A DNA stretch of 64,000 nucleotides from Microbulbifer aggregans (GTDB lineage Bacteria > Pseudomonadota > Gammaproteobacteria > Pseudomonadales > Cellvibrionaceae): NCBI RefSeq assembly GCF_001750105.1, contig NZ_CP014143.1, positions 2,387,501-2,451,500 of the forward strand. The letters are read 5' to 3'. The position numbers and the translations under genes were made by a program. This document shows positions 1-11,373 of this stretch, piece by piece (the first letter of the stretch is position 1; each line of letters begins with the position of its first letter). The notes under the pieces are model-generated. The model made no database searches. It saw only the letters and a program-made list of their open reading frames with translations, and was not told the origin of the DNA.

Positions 1-855
<855 letters not shown>

Positions 856-1061
856 ACAACAGAGATGGTTACTAACGATTCGGATTGTGAATCCGAGAGA
901 CGCGCAAGAGCTCGAGAGAGATCGACTTGCGGTGTATTACTACAGAATGTTTCACCGACTTATTTGGGGTTACTGCAGATCGCAAGATCAGGCAAACGGC
1001 AGTAACAGGCAGCGCGGAGTCCACTAGAGAGGCTCATAAGACCACGCCAACCCAAGCCAGT

Positions 1062-1181
1062 TTGCCTGACGACCATAGAGTTGTGGAACCACCTGATCCC
1101 TTGCCGAACTCAGAAGTGAAACGCAACATCGCCGATGGTAGTGTGGGGCTTCCCCATGTGAGAGTAGGTCATCGTCAGGCT
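1062..1181 (+). rRNA. rrf: 5S ribosomal RNA
   Basis: About 120 bases matching bacterial 5S rRNA: the terminal stem TGCCTGACGA / TCGTCAGGC pairs, and the core CCGAACTCAGAAGTGAAAC and CGATGGTAGTGTGGGG are essentially consensus. It follows 23S in the normal order and is followed directly by a terminator. Ends are set by the terminal helix and may be off by one or two bases. Confidence 0.96.
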
Positions 1182-1197
1182 TCTAAATAAAAGAAAG

Positions 1198-1226
1198 GGC
1201 CACCCAGTCGGGTGGCCCTTTTTTTA
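1198..1226 (+). terminator. Rho-independent terminator of the rRNA operon (copy 1)
   Basis: Perfect inverted repeat GGGCCACCC - AGTC - GGGTGGCCC followed by a T-rich tract, 16 bases after 5S. It is the first of three near-identical copies in the next 500 bases. Confidence 0.93.
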
Positions 1227-1274
1227 TTTACAGTGCCCGACGATGTCGTATTGCCTGGCATCGTGAGAGTAGGG

Positions 1275-1317
1275 CTATGGGGCGCGTTGGCGAAGCATTG
1301 CTTCGCGCGCCCCATAG
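1275..1317. repeat. Long inverted repeat / hairpin
   Basis: CTATGGGGCGCG (1275-1286) is the exact reverse complement of 1306-1317. An inner CGAAGC/GCTTCG stem with an ATT loop is stacked inside, offset by a TTGG bulge. The result is an 18-bp two-part stem with no T-tract, so it is not a typical terminator. Confidence 0.85.
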
Positions 1318-1428
1318 CGACCGGCCAAGGATGGCCGGGCCGGGGCCGGAGCGAACATACTGAAGTAGCGCCATGGATGGCGACGCCAAAGCCAGCCGTC
1401 ACTGCATACAGGCTGCTAAATAAAAGAA

Positions 1429-1458
1429 AGGGCCACCCAATCGGGTGGCCCTTTTTTT
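1429..1458 (+). terminator. Second copy of the rRNA terminator
   Basis: GGGCCACCC - AATC - GGGTGGCCC then seven T. The flank CTAAATAAAAGAAA is the same as that of copy 1, so this is a duplication rather than an independent terminator. It probably gives a second chance to stop polymerases leaving the rRNA operon. Confidence 0.88.
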
Positions 1459-1691
1459 ATTTTGGATACGGTGAATTACTGCCACTACCTCGCAGCGCAA
1501 AGCGCTGCCATGTGAGTCGTGCGCGACCCCGGACCAATGCACCGTAGGTGCGATGCTTGGGCGCCGCAGGCGCCGGGATGCCGTATCACGCACGCGATGG
1601 CGAGCGCAGCTCGACATCCAGTGTAGGTCTGCGGAATGCCAGGCGAAGTTCACTGTTCAGGCTGGAGCGCCAGCCCGGTTCCAATAAAAAA

Positions 1692-1713
1692 GGGCCACTC
1701 AATCGGGTGGCCC
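1692..1713 (+). terminator. Third, degenerate copy of the rRNA terminator
   Basis: AGGGCCACTC - AATC - GGGTGGCCCT with one mismatch in the stem. The T-tract is replaced by CTCC, so termination in the plus direction is probably weak. On the minus strand the upstream A-run would give a T-tract, so it may serve leftward transcription from the lipoprotein gene at 1782-2201. Confidence 0.65.
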
Positions 1714-1781
1714 TCTCCAGGTTAGATGCGAGGCATTGCCATTCCCGCGCCAAGTGCGGGAATCAAATCCATCGTGCTGGG

Positions 1782-2201
1782 TTAAAACCTGATCACCTTA
1801 TCAGCCAGCGGATAGACGGCGATCTGGAAGTCGGCGGCCTGCTCACGAAGCGAAGCGAGGCTCTGGTTTTCTGCACTGTTCCAGTATTGCTCGGCCTGCT
1901 CAAGGCATGAGAAGCGAGTGATCAGGCTGATAGGGGTGGCGGACGCAGAGTTGCTCAACATCCGCACCGGCTCGTCTTCAGTCACCATGTAAGCGGGCAC
2001 TCGCTGTTGATAGAGGGACTGGTTCAGGGCGTTTTGGTAGTCCTCCAGTGCAGCTGTATCGCGAATGGAGCCACTGTGAACGAGATAGACCGGCTCATTG
2101 CAGGAATCTGAGCGGGCAAGGTCTTCTGTATCGTTGATGCTCACATAGATACAGCCGCTCAAAGAGCAGGCGCAGACGGCAGTAATCAAGGGTTTCAGCA
2201 T
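1782..2201 (-). CDS. Small lipoprotein with ABM/DUF1330-like domain
   Basis: 139 residues. The N-terminus MLKPL..CSLSGC is a lipoprotein signal with lipobox LSGC, so the mature protein is expected to be lipid-anchored in the envelope. The remainder (DTAALEDYQNALNQSL, then FSCLEQAEQYWNSAENQSL) resembles the dimeric alpha/beta ferredoxin-like fold of ABM/DUF1330 proteins; this is a weak inference and no substrate can be named. An in-frame ATG seven codons upstream (2222) would add MTTASIH. I chose 2201 because the signal peptide then starts with a lysine-bearing n-region and a GCGAG motif lies upstream. Monocistronic, reading towards the rRNA trailer. Confidence 0.75.
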   Translation of the reverse strand: MLKPLITAVCACSLSGCIYVSINDTEDLARSDSCNEPVYLVHSGSIRDTAALEDYQNALNQSLYQQRVPAYMVTEDEPVRMLSNSASATPISLITRFSCLEQAEQYWNSAENQSLASLREQAADFQIAVYPLADKVIRF

Positions 2202-2364
2202 GTGAATACTCGCTGTTGTCATTATGTTGCTTCTGTTAGACGCGGCACGAGCGGATTCCGATGCAGATGTCCGTTATTAACCGCTGTGAGGCCGGCGAAT
2301 ACCGGGTCGCAGCGGGCTCCTTGGGTACACTCCGCTGTCCATAAAACCAACAACGAGACCTCCG

Positions 2365-3111
2365 GTGGAATTGGGAGAGCTTTCCAACCTCACGATTGCC
2401 CTTTTGCTGCTCGCCTGCGTCGTCAGTGCGTTCGTTTCGGCCGTGACCGGAGGGGCGGGTGGCATTCTTATGTTTGCCGCGCTGAACGTGGCGATTCCAC
2501 TGCGACTGCTGGTACCCATTCACGGTGCCGTACAATTAATCAACAACGCAGCCCGGATTTACTACGTCAGGGAACACATCCGCTGGGATTTCTGTATTCC
2601 CTTCTTCGTAGGTTGTACTCTCGGGGCGGTGTTGATGACCCTGGGGCTGGCGCGCCTGGACTGGCAGGAACTGCCGCTGGTCCTATTGGCTGTGCTCATT
2701 TTCTATACCGTTTTCAAGCCGAAACGGCTACCTGAGATCCGCCTGGCTCCGGGGCAATTTGGCTGGCTCGGACTTGTGACCGGGAGTTTCGGGATTCTGG
2801 CCGGAGCGGTAGACCCGTTGCTGGCTCCCTTCTTCGTTCGCCGGGATCTCACGCCAAAGGAAGTGGTGGCCAGTAAGTCGGTCATGCAGGCCTGGTGCCA
2901 TGCGTTAAAGGTACCGGCTTTTATCTATCTCGGCTTTGCTTTTTCCGATCACCTGGGGCTGATTCTCGTCCTGGCTGTGGCGGCAGTAGTAGGCACCCGC
3001 ATCGGCGTGGCGCTGCTCAATCGGCTCGATAGTGAGCTCTTCTTCAAATTAATGCGTGCTGCACTGCTGCTTGCAGGAGTGCGGCTTGTTTACCAGCTGA
3101 CGGTGGGGTAA
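2365..3111 (+). CDS. TauE/SafE-family sulfite/organosulfonate exporter-type permease
   Basis: 248 residues, almost entirely hydrophobic with about eight predicted membrane segments. The N-terminal pattern SAVTGGAGGILMFAAL and the later FGILAGAVDPLLAPFFV are the paired glycine-rich repeats of the TauE/SafE/YfcA family (usual length about 250). Members export or import small sulfur compounds or other organic anions at the inner membrane; the substrate cannot be read from sequence. The start is GTG. The stop lies five bases before the next ATG, so it is translationally coupled to the aldehyde dehydrogenase, which suggests that the transporter handles a product or substrate of that enzyme. Confidence 0.88.
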   Translation: MELGELSNLTIALLLLACVVSAFVSAVTGGAGGILMFAALNVAIPLRLLVPIHGAVQLINNAARIYYVREHIRWDFCIPFFVGCTLGAVLMTLGLARLDWQELPLVLLAVLIFYTVFKPKRLPEIRLAPGQFGWLGLVTGSFGILAGAVDPLLAPFFVRRDLTPKEVVASKSVMQAWCHALKVPAFIYLGFAFSDHLGLILVLAVAAVVGTRIGVALLNRLDSELFFKLMRAALLLAGVRLVYQLTVG

Positions 3112-3116
3112 GACCA

Positions 3117-4484
3117 ATGAGCGACTACCAAATCATCAACCCGTTCTCCGGGGACCTGATTGAGGAATATGCACTACAGGGGCGTGAAGATGTCGATCGC
3201 GCACTGGCGCTGTTGGTCGAGGGACGCAAGCGACAGGCGGAGACTCCGGCATTTGCCCGGTCCGATATTCTCCTGCGGTTGGCAAACCTGTTGCAGGATC
3301 GCAAAGAGGCGCTCGCCCGCCTGATTACCGAAGAGACGGGCAAGACGATCTCCGATAGCCGGGTTGAGATTGAGCGGGCCTACAACACTGCACTGGCGAG
3401 CGCGATGGAGGCCCGCGGTATCCACGGCGAAGCTCTGGATTCCGATGCCTTCCCTCCCCAGCGGGACAGAGTGGGCGTCGTCCTGTGGAAGCCGCTGGGA
3501 ACCGTGCTCTGTATCACCCCGTTCAATTTCCCGATCAATATCGCCATGCACAAAATCGGCCCCGCCTTTGCAGCAGGAAATACCATCCTGTTCAAACCCG
3601 GGCCCCAGAACAAGCGCTCTGCAGAAATGCTGGTTCAGCTGTGTTACGAAGCCGGCATGGACGAGTCGGTGCTGCAGATGCTGATTCCCGATATCGATGC
3701 CACCAGCTATGCGGTGGCGCATCCCCAGGTGCATGCAGTGAATTTCACCGGGGGCACAGCCGCCGCGAACGCCATTGCAGCCCGAGCAGGTTACAAGAAG
3801 CTGCTGTTCGAGCTGGGTGGTAACGATCCATTGATCGTTATGGACGATGCGGACCTTGATGCGGCCGTATCTGCGGCGATCAACCAGCGCTTTGCCACTG
3901 CCGGCCAGCGTTGCACCGCCGCCAAGCGGCTGTTCGTACACAGCGCGGTCTACGAATCCTTTGCGGCCAAATTAGTGCAGGCGACCAAAGCTCTGAAGGT
4001 CGGCGACCCGAGCGAGGATGATACTTTTGTGGGTCCCCTGATCCACGAAGCGGCCGCCGATGAGGTAGAGCAGCGTATCGCAGCGGCGGTTGCCGCTGGC
4101 GCCCGTGTACTGGCAGGGCAGAAGCGGGAGGGGAACATCCTCTGGCCGACAGTGCTGGAAAACGTGCCGGATACGGCTGAGCTTGTTGCGGAAGAGACTT
4201 TTGGGCCTGTGATGCCTCTGCGCCGTTTTGACGACGTGGAAGAGGTGGTCTCACTGGTCAACAATTGTGCCTTTGGCCTGCAGGCCGGTGTTTTCACCCA
4301 GAACCTGTCAATAGCCAAAATGCTGTTCAATCAGCTCGATGTGGGGCTGCTGGCCGTCAATGATGGTCCGGGTTTCCGCGCCGAGCACTTCCCGTTCGGC
4401 GGCGTCAAGGAGAGTGGTGTGGGCCGTGAGGGGGTGCGCTATGCCATCCGTGAAATGAGCTACCAGAAGGCGCTGGTGATCTAG
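3117..4484 (+). CDS. NAD(P)-dependent aldehyde dehydrogenase
   Basis: 455 residues, a full-length but compact member of the aldehyde dehydrogenase superfamily. The cofactor/Rossmann segment includes [17 protein letters not shown]; the general base lies in FELGGNDP (Glu about 232) and the catalytic cysteine in [11 protein letters not shown] (Cys about 266); the C-terminus has the [16 protein letters not shown] motif. It resembles the lactaldehyde / phosphonoacetaldehyde / sulfolactaldehyde group more than betaine aldehyde dehydrogenase, but the substrate is not certain. It is coupled to the TauE-like permease five bases upstream. A role in oxidising a sulfonated or other acidic C2-C3 aldehyde followed by export is an inference from that pairing. 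Confidence 0.9.
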   Translation: MSDYQIINPFSGDLIEEYALQGREDVDRALALLVEGRKRQAETPAFARSDILLRLANLLQDRKEALARLITEETGKTISDSRVEIERAYNTALASAMEARGIHGEALDSDAFPPQRDRVGVVLWKPLGTVLCITPFNFPINIAMHKIGPAFAAGNTILFKPGPQNKRSAEMLVQLCYEAGMDESVLQMLIPDIDATSYAVAHPQVHAVNFTGGTAAANAIAARAGYKKLLFELGGNDPLIVMDDADLDAAVSAAINQRFATAGQRCTAAKRLFVHSAVYESFAAKLVQATKALKVGDPSEDDTFVGPLIHEAAADEVEQRIAAAVAAGARVLAGQKREGNILWPTVLENVPDTAELVAEETFGPVMPLRRFDDVEEVVSLVNNCAFGLQAGVFTQNLSIAKMLFNQLDVGLLAVNDGPGFRAEHFPFGGVKESGVGREGVRYAIREMSYQKALVI

Positions 4485-4707
4485 CAGGGGAAATTACCGG
4501 AGACTGGTGGCCGTGTTGCCCTTCGACATGACAGGCCATCAGTTCACAGTCCCTCGATCCGAGCTTGCGGGCCTGCTGCGCCTGTGGTGATAATTCCTGT
4601 CAGCAATGAAGTTCCGTCGCTAGCGTTTGGGACCAGCGTCCTGAGCGTGATCAGTGCGGCCCGGGGCTTCCCCAGCACAATAACAACAAGCTGACAGGAG
4701 ATGATTC

Positions 4708-5109
4708 GTGGGCATATTGTTTCAAGACCTAAAAGGGCTTAGCCCTAAATCATCGGTGTCTCGCACTGTTTTCATGACGGTGGTGATGATGTCAGCGGCC
4801 TGCTCTCCAAAGGAGCCACAGTCGATGCGGGCGGAGGCGTCGGACGAAAGTGCGCAGCCCAGCGCACCCCGCGAAATTGCCCAGCTCTACCAGAGAACCT
4901 GTTTCAGTTGTCACAGCAGTGGCATCAATGGCGCCCCCCGAACCGGTGATCAGCAGGCGTGGGCGGCCCGTATGGACAAGGGGATGGACACTCTGGTCCA
5001 CAACGCACGTGAAGGTTTTCAGGCCATGCCCCCACGCGGCCTTTGTTTCGATTGCTCCGATGAAGAATACGGAGACTTGATTCTTCTCATGGCCGAACAG
5101 GCCGATTAG
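4708..5109 (+). CDS. Cytochrome c5-type monoheme protein
   Basis: 133 residues from a GTG start preceded by ACAGGAG seven bases away. A hydrophobic stretch (about 18-32) ending SAAC acts as export signal and may be a weak lipobox. The mature part has one haem site, CFSCH, the cytochrome c5 pattern GAPRTGDQQAW, the distal methionine in QAMPPRG, and the extra CFDC pair characteristic of c5. Predicted periplasmic electron carrier, partner unknown. It stands alone between the aldehyde dehydrogenase and dps. Confidence 0.85.
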   Translation: MGILFQDLKGLSPKSSVSRTVFMTVVMMSAACSPKEPQSMRAEASDESAQPSAPREIAQLYQRTCFSCHSSGINGAPRTGDQQAWAARMDKGMDTLVHNAREGFQAMPPRGLCFDCSDEEYGDLILLMAEQAD

Positions 5110-5358
5110 CGCCGGTTGGAATCTCTCAAAAGACGACGTTGCGGTTGTGATTGGCGGCAATTTTCTGGTGAGTGGAAATTTCTGGGCTTTACTACGGTAA
5201 AACCACCCCTTTTCTGGTTGTGGGCAAAGTAGACCTATAGTTTTTCCTTATTGACTAGATTCCAGATATAAATTTCCAATCAATTCTCATCACGTTAGTA
5301 TGTTGCTTAACGAGGTCGGCAGACTTCCGCAATTTCCAAGAGAAAGGAGAAATTCAGC

Positions 5359-5832
5359 ATGACCAAGATCGATATCGGTATTGGCGCGAAGGATCGAGAG
5401 CATATCGCTGAGGGCCTGAAGAGGCTGTTGGCGGATAGCTACACGCTGTACTTGCAGACCCATTACTTTCACTGGAATGTGACCGGACCGATGTTCCGCG
5501 AATTGCACCTGATGTTCGAGGAGCAGTACACGGAGCTGGCAGAGGCGGTAGACGATATCGCCGAGCGTATCCGGACCCTGGATGTGTATGCTCCGGGTAC
5601 CTACAAGGCCTTCGCGACCCTGACATCCATAGAAGAGGTGGTGGAAGTGCCGACTGCGGAGAAAATGGTAGAGATCCTGACCAAGGGGCACGAGCAGGTG
5701 GTGAAAACCTGTCGGGAAGTGCTCAAAGCCGCACAGGATGGGGAGGACGAATCCACAGTGGCGTTGGTCGGCGACCGGATGAGCGTCCACGAGAAAACAG
5801 CGTGGATGCTGCGGGCGACATCAAAGTCGTAA
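5359..5832 (+). CDS. dps: DNA starvation/stationary-phase protection protein Dps
   Basis: 157 residues, the usual size for this ferritin-like miniferritin. The intersubunit ferroxidase ligands align as His38 (FHWN), His50 (RELH), Asp65 and Glu69 (DDIAE), with the spacing of E. coli Dps. It stores iron and detoxifies peroxide as a dodecamer; the short N-terminus has few lysines, so DNA binding may be weak. A strong ribosome binding site (AAAGGAG) sits eight to nine bases before the ATG. The upstream 240 bases are AT-rich and probably hold a stress promoter, but I could not define an OxyR or Fur site. The 3' end overlaps the convergent LysR gene by 12 bases. Confidence 0.95.
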   Translation: MTKIDIGIGAKDREHIAEGLKRLLADSYTLYLQTHYFHWNVTGPMFRELHLMFEEQYTELAEAVDDIAERIRTLDVYAPGTYKAFATLTSIEEVVEVPTAEKMVEILTKGHEQVVKTCREVLKAAQDGEDESTVALVGDRMSVHEKTAWMLRATSKS

Positions 5833-6711
5833 GTCCGGCTGTAGCAATCCCAGAAATGTACGGGCAGGGGCGGATAAACCGCCCCTGTTTCGTATCAGCG
5901 CCCCCACTTCCTGGCTCACGACAGGTGCGGTCAGTGCCCGGACGGTAAGTCCGTATTCCAGCATCTGCGACTCGCAGAGACTGGGTACGACGCTGACTCC
6001 CAACCCCTCCCTCACCATCTGTCCGATGGTGCTCAACTGGCTTGCTTCGCAGAACAACTGCATGTCACGCCCTGCCTTGGCAAAGGCCTGATCCGTCCAG
6101 CGCCGCACGGCGGAACCCCGGTTCATGGCAATAAACGGCGATGCCGCAAGATCGCTCCAGCACAGGGTGTCTCGCCCGGCCAGAGAATGGCTTGCCGGCA
6201 CTACGGCGACGAAGCGGTCCTGCGCGAAAGGAATAAATTCGAGTCCACTCAGTTCGTCAGGTCGGAAGCTGATGCCCACTTCGGCCCGCCCCTCCAGGAG
6301 AGACTGCTGAACCCGCTCCATGACAACGTCCTCCAGGACGAGATTGATCTGCGGGTGCTCGCGGTGGAAGGCCGCCAGAAGCGCCGGCAGGCGATTCAGG
6401 GCAAATGCCGGGATCACCGCCAGCGCGAGCTGTCCTCGCTGAAGCCGAAAGCGCTGCTGCAGGGCGTCGAGGGATTGATCCCAGCTGCGCAACAACTGTT
6501 CCGCCCGCTCCAGGAATTCTGTGCCCTCGGGTGTCAGTGCCAGCTGGCGGCTGTCGCGGCTGAACAGTGGCCCCCCGACACTGGTCTCCAGGTTACGTAT
6601 GGAGATGGATAGGGCGGGCTGGGAGACATGTAGCTGGGCGCTGGCCCGGGCCAGGCTGCGTGTCTTCGCCACGGTGACGAAGGCACGGAGCTGCTTGATG
6701 GTGGCATTCAT
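5821..6711 (-). CDS. LysR-family transcriptional regulator
   Basis: 296 residues. N-terminal winged helix-turn-helix (about 1-60) with the family signature [20 protein letters not shown], followed by a periplasmic-binding-protein-like effector domain. It is divergent from the acetoacetyl-CoA synthetase gene with about 150 bases between starts, the classical arrangement for a LysR regulator controlling its neighbour and itself; control of acetoacetate use is therefore the best guess. The effector is unknown. The C-terminal end overlaps dps by 12 bases, tail to tail. Confidence 0.93.
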   Translation of the reverse strand: MNATIKQLRAFVTVAKTRSLARASAQLHVSQPALSISIRNLETSVGGPLFSRDSRQLALTPEGTEFLERAEQLLRSWDQSLDALQQRFRLQRGQLALAVIPAFALNRLPALLAAFHREHPQINLVLEDVVMERVQQSLLEGRAEVGISFRPDELSGLEFIPFAQDRFVAVVPASHSLAGRDTLCWSDLAASPFIAMNRGSAVRRWTDQAFAKAGRDMQLFCEASQLSTIGQMVREGLGVSVVPSLCESQMLEYGLTVRALTAPVVSQEVGALIRNRGGLSAPARTFLGLLQPDLRL

Positions 6712-6858
6712 GGTGACCGCTTCTGTGGTGTTGGTTTAGATTAAACGTAACTTATCAATAGTTTAAAAGTTTAAATTATATTTAAGTTTCAGACCAAGGC
6801 ATGATTGTCCCAGCTGTCAATGCCCCCTACGCTGGGTGCATTCAACAATAAGGAACCG
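6712..6858. promoter_or_regulatory. Divergent LysR / acetoacetyl-CoA synthetase control region
   Basis: A markedly AT-rich stretch (about 6738-6790: ACTTATCAATAGTTTAAAAG and following bases) between two divergent genes in otherwise GC-rich DNA. It contains several T-N11-A dyads of the kind bound by LysR proteins, but I cannot single out one operator. Confidence 0.5.
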
Positions 6859-8844
<1,986 letters not shown>

Positions 8845-8857
8845 CAGGCTAGAGTCA

Positions 8858-8881
8858 GTCGGCGGGGGATACCCCGCCGGC
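8858..8881 (+). terminator. Possible terminator after acetoacetyl-CoA synthetase
   Basis: GTCGGCGGGG - GATA - CCCCGCCGGC inverted repeat (one G-U pair) 13 bases after the stop. The following bases are GTTTC with no real T-tract, so it may be a weak terminator or an mRNA-stabilising stem. Confidence 0.5.
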
Positions 8882-9018
8882 GTTTCAAAGAAGCGGCTGC
8901 GCCGCCACGGTTTACAGTCCCTCTCACCGCTCTCTCTGTCGCGGCTGCCATTCAGTTACCCGCCAATCTGCGCTACCCTTCCCACAGCAAGCATTAATAA
9001 CATTAAGGGAATACACCC

Positions 9019-9393
9019 ATGGTCACTTACCTCTATTGGGCCGCAGTGATTGCCCTCGTCGTTCTTGCGCTCTTCGTGGGAAGCCGGCTCGGCAGTCTCA
9101 GTAAAGGCGCCATTGTGGCGGGTATTGTTTTCCTGATCGGCTGGCTCGCCTATTTCTTCCATTACGAGCAGGTCTTCGTGAAGCGCTTTGGCGGAGTGAT
9201 GCGCATAAGCGTGCCAGACGGGCAGCAGCATATCGGCGCCACCTGGAAGGAGGATAACCTCTGGATCCAGAACTACGACCCGAAGACAAACACCTGTATT
9301 TTCTCAGAATACTCCAAGGGCAACCTGCTGGAAGGTCGGGTGCTGATCAAAAACTGCAACCCACTAAAGGGGAACAGTCCGGCAATGCCCTGA
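9019..9393 (+). CDS. Conserved-type membrane protein of unknown function
   Basis: 124 residues. Two hydrophobic segments (about 5-20 and 28-47) separated by a short polar turn, then a soluble tail of about 75 residues with GGVMRISVPDGQQHIGATW and a pair of cysteines (CIF, NCN). I do not recognise the family. A good ribosome binding site (AAGGGA) precedes the ATG. The soluble domain could lie in the periplasm or cytoplasm. It is followed by the tamA leader region but is separated by about 190 bases, so operon membership is uncertain. Confidence 0.7.
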   Translation: MVTYLYWAAVIALVVLALFVGSRLGSLSKGAIVAGIVFLIGWLAYFFHYEQVFVKRFGGVMRISVPDGQQHIGATWKEDNLWIQNYDPKTNTCIFSEYSKGNLLEGRVLIKNCNPLKGNSPAMP

Positions 9394-9587
9394 TTTTCCG
9401 CCCTCAGGGCTGACCATTGCGCTGGTAACCACAAATAGCGCGGCCGGCCCGCGCACTTTCTGGCTCAGGCGGGGTCACAGAAAGTGCAGTGGCTTCCCTA
9501 TGGCGGGGCCACGTGTCGCGCGATAACACACATAATGTTAACTGGCCTGGATGCCGATCATCAGAGCAGCACCTGCGGAAGGATCCC

Positions 9588-11372
9588 TTGCGACGTATTT
9601 TCGCTTTTCTCCTGATCACCCTGTGCTTCGCCTTGCCCTCGCAGCGCCTGGAGGCCATCCCTTTTTTTGATCAGTTGCCGGGTTTCAAGGTGCGGGTCGA
9701 AGGGGATCGTGAACTGCAGGAGTGGCTCGACGATGAGTTGAAAAAATTACGCAAGGGAAATGCCGTCCTCAAAAGCTATGAGGATCCCCGCGATGTGGCC
9801 CGTTATGAGCAAGGGAACCTGCAAAAGCTCATGCGCTCCCGCGGTTACTATGATGCCAGCGTTCGGCACTCCGTTTCCGACGGTAAAATCACCTATCGGG
9901 TAAACCCCGGCCCTCTATACCTGATCAAGAGCATTTCCATCAACATGCCGGAGCGCCTTCGGCCGGGATTTAGCGGTGTTCCGCTGTCCGTGGGAGATCC
10001 CCTGGAGGCCGAAAAAGTACGGGCGGGGGTCAAGGCGATAGAGGACTTTCTTCACCAGAATGCCTGCCTGCTGACCGTGGATGTAAGCTACCAGGCCACG
10101 ATCATCCGCAGCGAAGCCCGTGCAAGGTTGGTGTACCGGGTTGCTCCCGCCCCTGAGGTTGCGGTGGGCGAGGTGAGAATCGAGGGCCTCAGCACCATCG
10201 ATGAGGATTTCCTGCGGGACAAACTGCCGGTCTCTTCAGGTGATTGCTTCAGCAGGCAGAAACTCGATGCCGCCCGATTAAAGTTACTGCGTACTAACCT
10301 GATCACCAGTATTAACAGCCAGGTCTCTGAGCCGTATGCGGGCCAGGTGGATGTGACCTTTGTGGTCAAGGAGCGCCGTCACCGTACCGTCCGGCTTGGT
10401 GTCGGTTATTACTCCAGTGAAGGCGCCGGTGTGTCGGCCGGCTGGGAGCATCGCAATGTCTTTCATCGCGGCGAAAAAATTGAAATAGAAAGCAAGGTCA
10501 ACCCGGTCCAGCAGAGTCTCAAGGCCCAGCTCACCATACCGCAGTTCCTGCGTGAGGATCAGAACCTTGCCAGCAAGATCGAGCTCTCCAATGAGGATCG
10601 GGATTCCTACACCGCTGAATCACTGACGGTTGGCGCCACCGTCTTTCGCACCCTGAGCAAGCACCGCACTGCCAGCGTGGGCAGCGAACTGAAATTCAGT
10701 CGGGAAGAGGAAGAGGGCATACCCGGTAGCGAGAACTACCAGCTGCTGTCTGTTCCTCTCGGTCTCAAGCTGGACACCACCGACAATATCCTTGATGCGC
10801 GCCGTGGCGCCACGGCAGCCCTGGAGCTCAAGCCGTATATCGATGTGGGAGACACCGATATCCGCTTCCTGAAAACAACCACGGTATTGACGGGGTACAA
10901 GACCGCGGAGGCCATGCGTTTTGAACCCACAGTTTCGCTCAGGGTAAAAGCCGGGGTAATTTCCGGGCTGAATAATTTCGAGTTGCCCGCCGACGAGCGC
11001 TTTTATGCTGGTGGCGGTGGCTCAGTGCGTGGCTATGCCTACCAGTCGCTGGGCCCCCGCCCGCTGCTCGAAGAGCCGGATGGCACCTTCAAGCTGGGTG
11101 ATCCGATCGGTGGCAGGGCGTTGAGTGAGATTTCACTCGAGGGGCGTTTGCGCTTTTCCGATACCTGGGGCGGTGTGATTTTCGTCGATGGCGGAAATGC
11201 CTATGCGGATCCGAGTCCGAACTTCTCAGACCTGTATTGGGGGGCGGGTATTGGTGTCCGTTACTTTACCTCCTTTGCACCGTTACGGCTGGATGTCGCC
11301 TTCCCGCTGGACAAGCGCGATGATCTTGACGACGACTTCCAGGTGTACGTGAGCCTGGGGCAGGCATTCTGA
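9588..11372 (+). CDS. tamA: Translocation and assembly module outer-membrane protein TamA
   Basis: 594 residues from a TTG start at 9588. The start is chosen because AAGGA lies four bases upstream and the protein then begins with a clean signal peptide (LRRIFAFLLITLCFALPSQ); the longer frame opening at 9489 adds a polar stretch with no signal. Three POTRA-like domains (about 30-255, with RGYYDASV and GDCFSRQKLDAARLKL) precede a 16-strand Omp85 barrel; the GGGGSVRGYAYQSLGP motif is the conserved VRGY loop. TamA works with TamB in outer-membrane assembly and lipid transport. One base separates its stop from the tamB ATG. Confidence 0.94.
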   Translation: MRRIFAFLLITLCFALPSQRLEAIPFFDQLPGFKVRVEGDRELQEWLDDELKKLRKGNAVLKSYEDPRDVARYEQGNLQKLMRSRGYYDASVRHSVSDGKITYRVNPGPLYLIKSISINMPERLRPGFSGVPLSVGDPLEAEKVRAGVKAIEDFLHQNACLLTVDVSYQATIIRSEARARLVYRVAPAPEVAVGEVRIEGLSTIDEDFLRDKLPVSSGDCFSRQKLDAARLKLLRTNLITSINSQVSEPYAGQVDVTFVVKERRHRTVRLGVGYYSSEGAGVSAGWEHRNVFHRGEKIEIESKVNPVQQSLKAQLTIPQFLREDQNLASKIELSNEDRDSYTAESLTVGATVFRTLSKHRTASVGSELKFSREEEEGIPGSENYQLLSVPLGLKLDTTDNILDARRGATAALELKPYIDVGDTDIRFLKTTTVLTGYKTAEAMRFEPTVSLRVKAGVISGLNNFELPADERFYAGGGGSVRGYAYQSLGPRPLLEEPDGTFKLGDPIGGRALSEISLEGRLRFSDTWGGVIFVDGGNAYADPSPNFSDLYWGAGIGVRYFTSFAPLRLDVAFPLDKRDDLDDDFQVYVSLGQAF

Positions 11373-11373
11373 T

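Larger units (their letters stand above)
1227..1781. other. Hairpin-rich non-coding region downstream of 5S
   Basis: About 555 bases with no believable gene; the ORFs here run through palindromes and have no plausible ribosome binding sites. Contents: a long hairpin at 1275-1317, short stems with three- to six-base loops (for example near 1321-1338, 1369-1382, 1492-1508, 1536-1548, 1560-1574 and 1744-1768), and two extra copies of the rRNA terminator at 1429-1458 and 1692-1713. A sequence like the 5S 3' end (GTGAGAGTAGG) recurs near 1263, and CAGGCT precedes each terminator copy. I infer decayed duplications of the operon end. Confidence 0.7.

Noticed and set aside
1212..1910. ORFs of 111 and 120 codons on the plus strand and 75-84 codons on the minus strand
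   Set aside because: They run through terminators and hairpins, with no ribosome binding sites and no domain; repeats create shared peptide words such as KKRATRLGGPFFY.
5230..5358. A defined promoter or OxyR/Fur site for dps
   Set aside because: TTGACT at 5251 and TATAAA at 5267 are too close to be one sigma-70 promoter, and no clear operator dyad is visible.
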